From the NCBI GenBank assembly GCA_013823245.1, contig PNLU01000001.1, forward strand, positions 1-64,000: a stretch of 64,000 nt of DNA, read 5' to 3'. The DNA comes from Alcanivorax sp. (GTDB taxonomy: Bacteria > Pseudomonadota > Gammaproteobacteria > Pseudomonadales > Alcanivoracaceae). Position numbers and translations under genes: made by a program. Below are positions 63,853 through 64,000 of this stretch, one piece after another. A model generated the notes under the pieces. It made no database searches, was not told the origin of the DNA, and saw only the letters and a program-made list of their open reading frames with translations. How positions within the stretch are numbered: the first letter of the stretch is position 1; every line of letters begins with the position of its first letter.

Positions 63853-64000
63853 TCTTGCCCACGCCCTCTTTCTCCACTTCATCAATGCGGATCACCGCAT
63901 GCATGGGAATGAAAGAGCGCTGTACGCCTGCGAATTCACCCTTCAGCCGCTCTTCCGACGGGTCCACCACCATGCTGGCCCGCTCACCGAACAGAAATTC
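63776..64000 (-). CDS. DUF1820 family protein, 5' end cut by window edge
   Basis: The minus strand reads in from the right edge: FLFGERASMVVDPSEERLKG, FAGVQRSFIPMHAVIRIDEV, then EKEGVGKITDA and GNIHAFPLP, ending at 63776. This is the C-terminal part of DUF1820, a small gammaproteobacterial family of unknown function. The start lies outside the window. Confidence 0.85.
   Translation of the reverse strand, partial: EFLFGERASMVVDPSEERLKGEFAGVQRSFIPMHAVIRIDEVEKEGVGKITDAGQSGNIHAFPLPVGPGPRSGR

Overview
The window is a gene-dense, GC-rich stretch of a gammaproteobacterial chromosome. The set of lipid genes (Cti-type fatty acid isomerase, DesT/DesC/DesB-like desaturase module, heavy beta-oxidation content, FabG4-like reductase, MaoC hydratase) together with the order hemA-prfA-prmC, lolB-ispE-tRNA-prs-rplY-pth-ychF suggests a marine, hydrocarbon- or lipid-degrading bacterium of the Alcanivorax type. 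That taxonomic placement is inference from gene content, not a database result. No phage, insertion sequence, CRISPR array or plasmid gene was seen.

Layout. 1-7.5 kb: the end of a DUF1643 gene, a small lipoprotein, a membrane-anchored BLUF photoreceptor overlapping a DUF3429 membrane protein, the fatty acid cis/trans isomerase Cti, and a DeaD/CsdA RNA helicase convergent with it. 7.6-9.1 kb: an AGCS sodium/amino-acid symporter followed by a startless remnant of a DksA/TraR-type zinc finger. 9.1-19.8 kb (minus strand): a complete haem operon (TonB receptor, HmuY-like lipoprotein, HmuS, HmuT, HmuU, HmuV) behind Fur-like sites, then a PepSY protein and a second TonB receptor. 19.9-22 kb: an OmpR-family regulator and a histidine kinase that converge on each other; the regulator shares a promoter region with the second receptor. 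22-25.6 kb: a split lipid-modification cluster (CFA-like methyltransferase, DUF1295, DUF2878; divergently an NTF2-like and a chalcone-isomerase-like protein).

25.7-40.9 kb: a degenerate GGDEF protein, a decayed gene and a low-GC gap, an OmpA-family porin with an Ig-like lipoprotein, a pair of acyl-CoA dehydrogenases of which one lacks the catalytic glutamate, an MliC-like lysozyme inhibitor, FadH with a divergent TetR regulator and a perfect operator, a FadI-type thiolase divergent from a FabG4-like reductase, and an AraC regulator. 41-46 kb: desB-desC with divergent desT, then a two-gene membrane module of unknown role. 46-49.2 kb: MaoC hydratase, palindromic repeat elements, a VOC protein, an NAD-dependent epimerase and a small anchored protein.

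49.2-64 kb: core housekeeping genes (moeB, prmC, prfA, hemA; TPR lipoprotein, lolB, ispE, tRNA-Gln, prs, rplY, pth; a GST; ychF; tRNA-Met), then a SatD/DUF3307 pair behind two matching palindromes, two related small proteins and the end of a DUF1820 gene.

The most unusual structure is a family of palindromic elements (three copies) in which a loop of about 50 nt is conserved but the 31-33 bp stems differ between copies while staying perfectly self-complementary.
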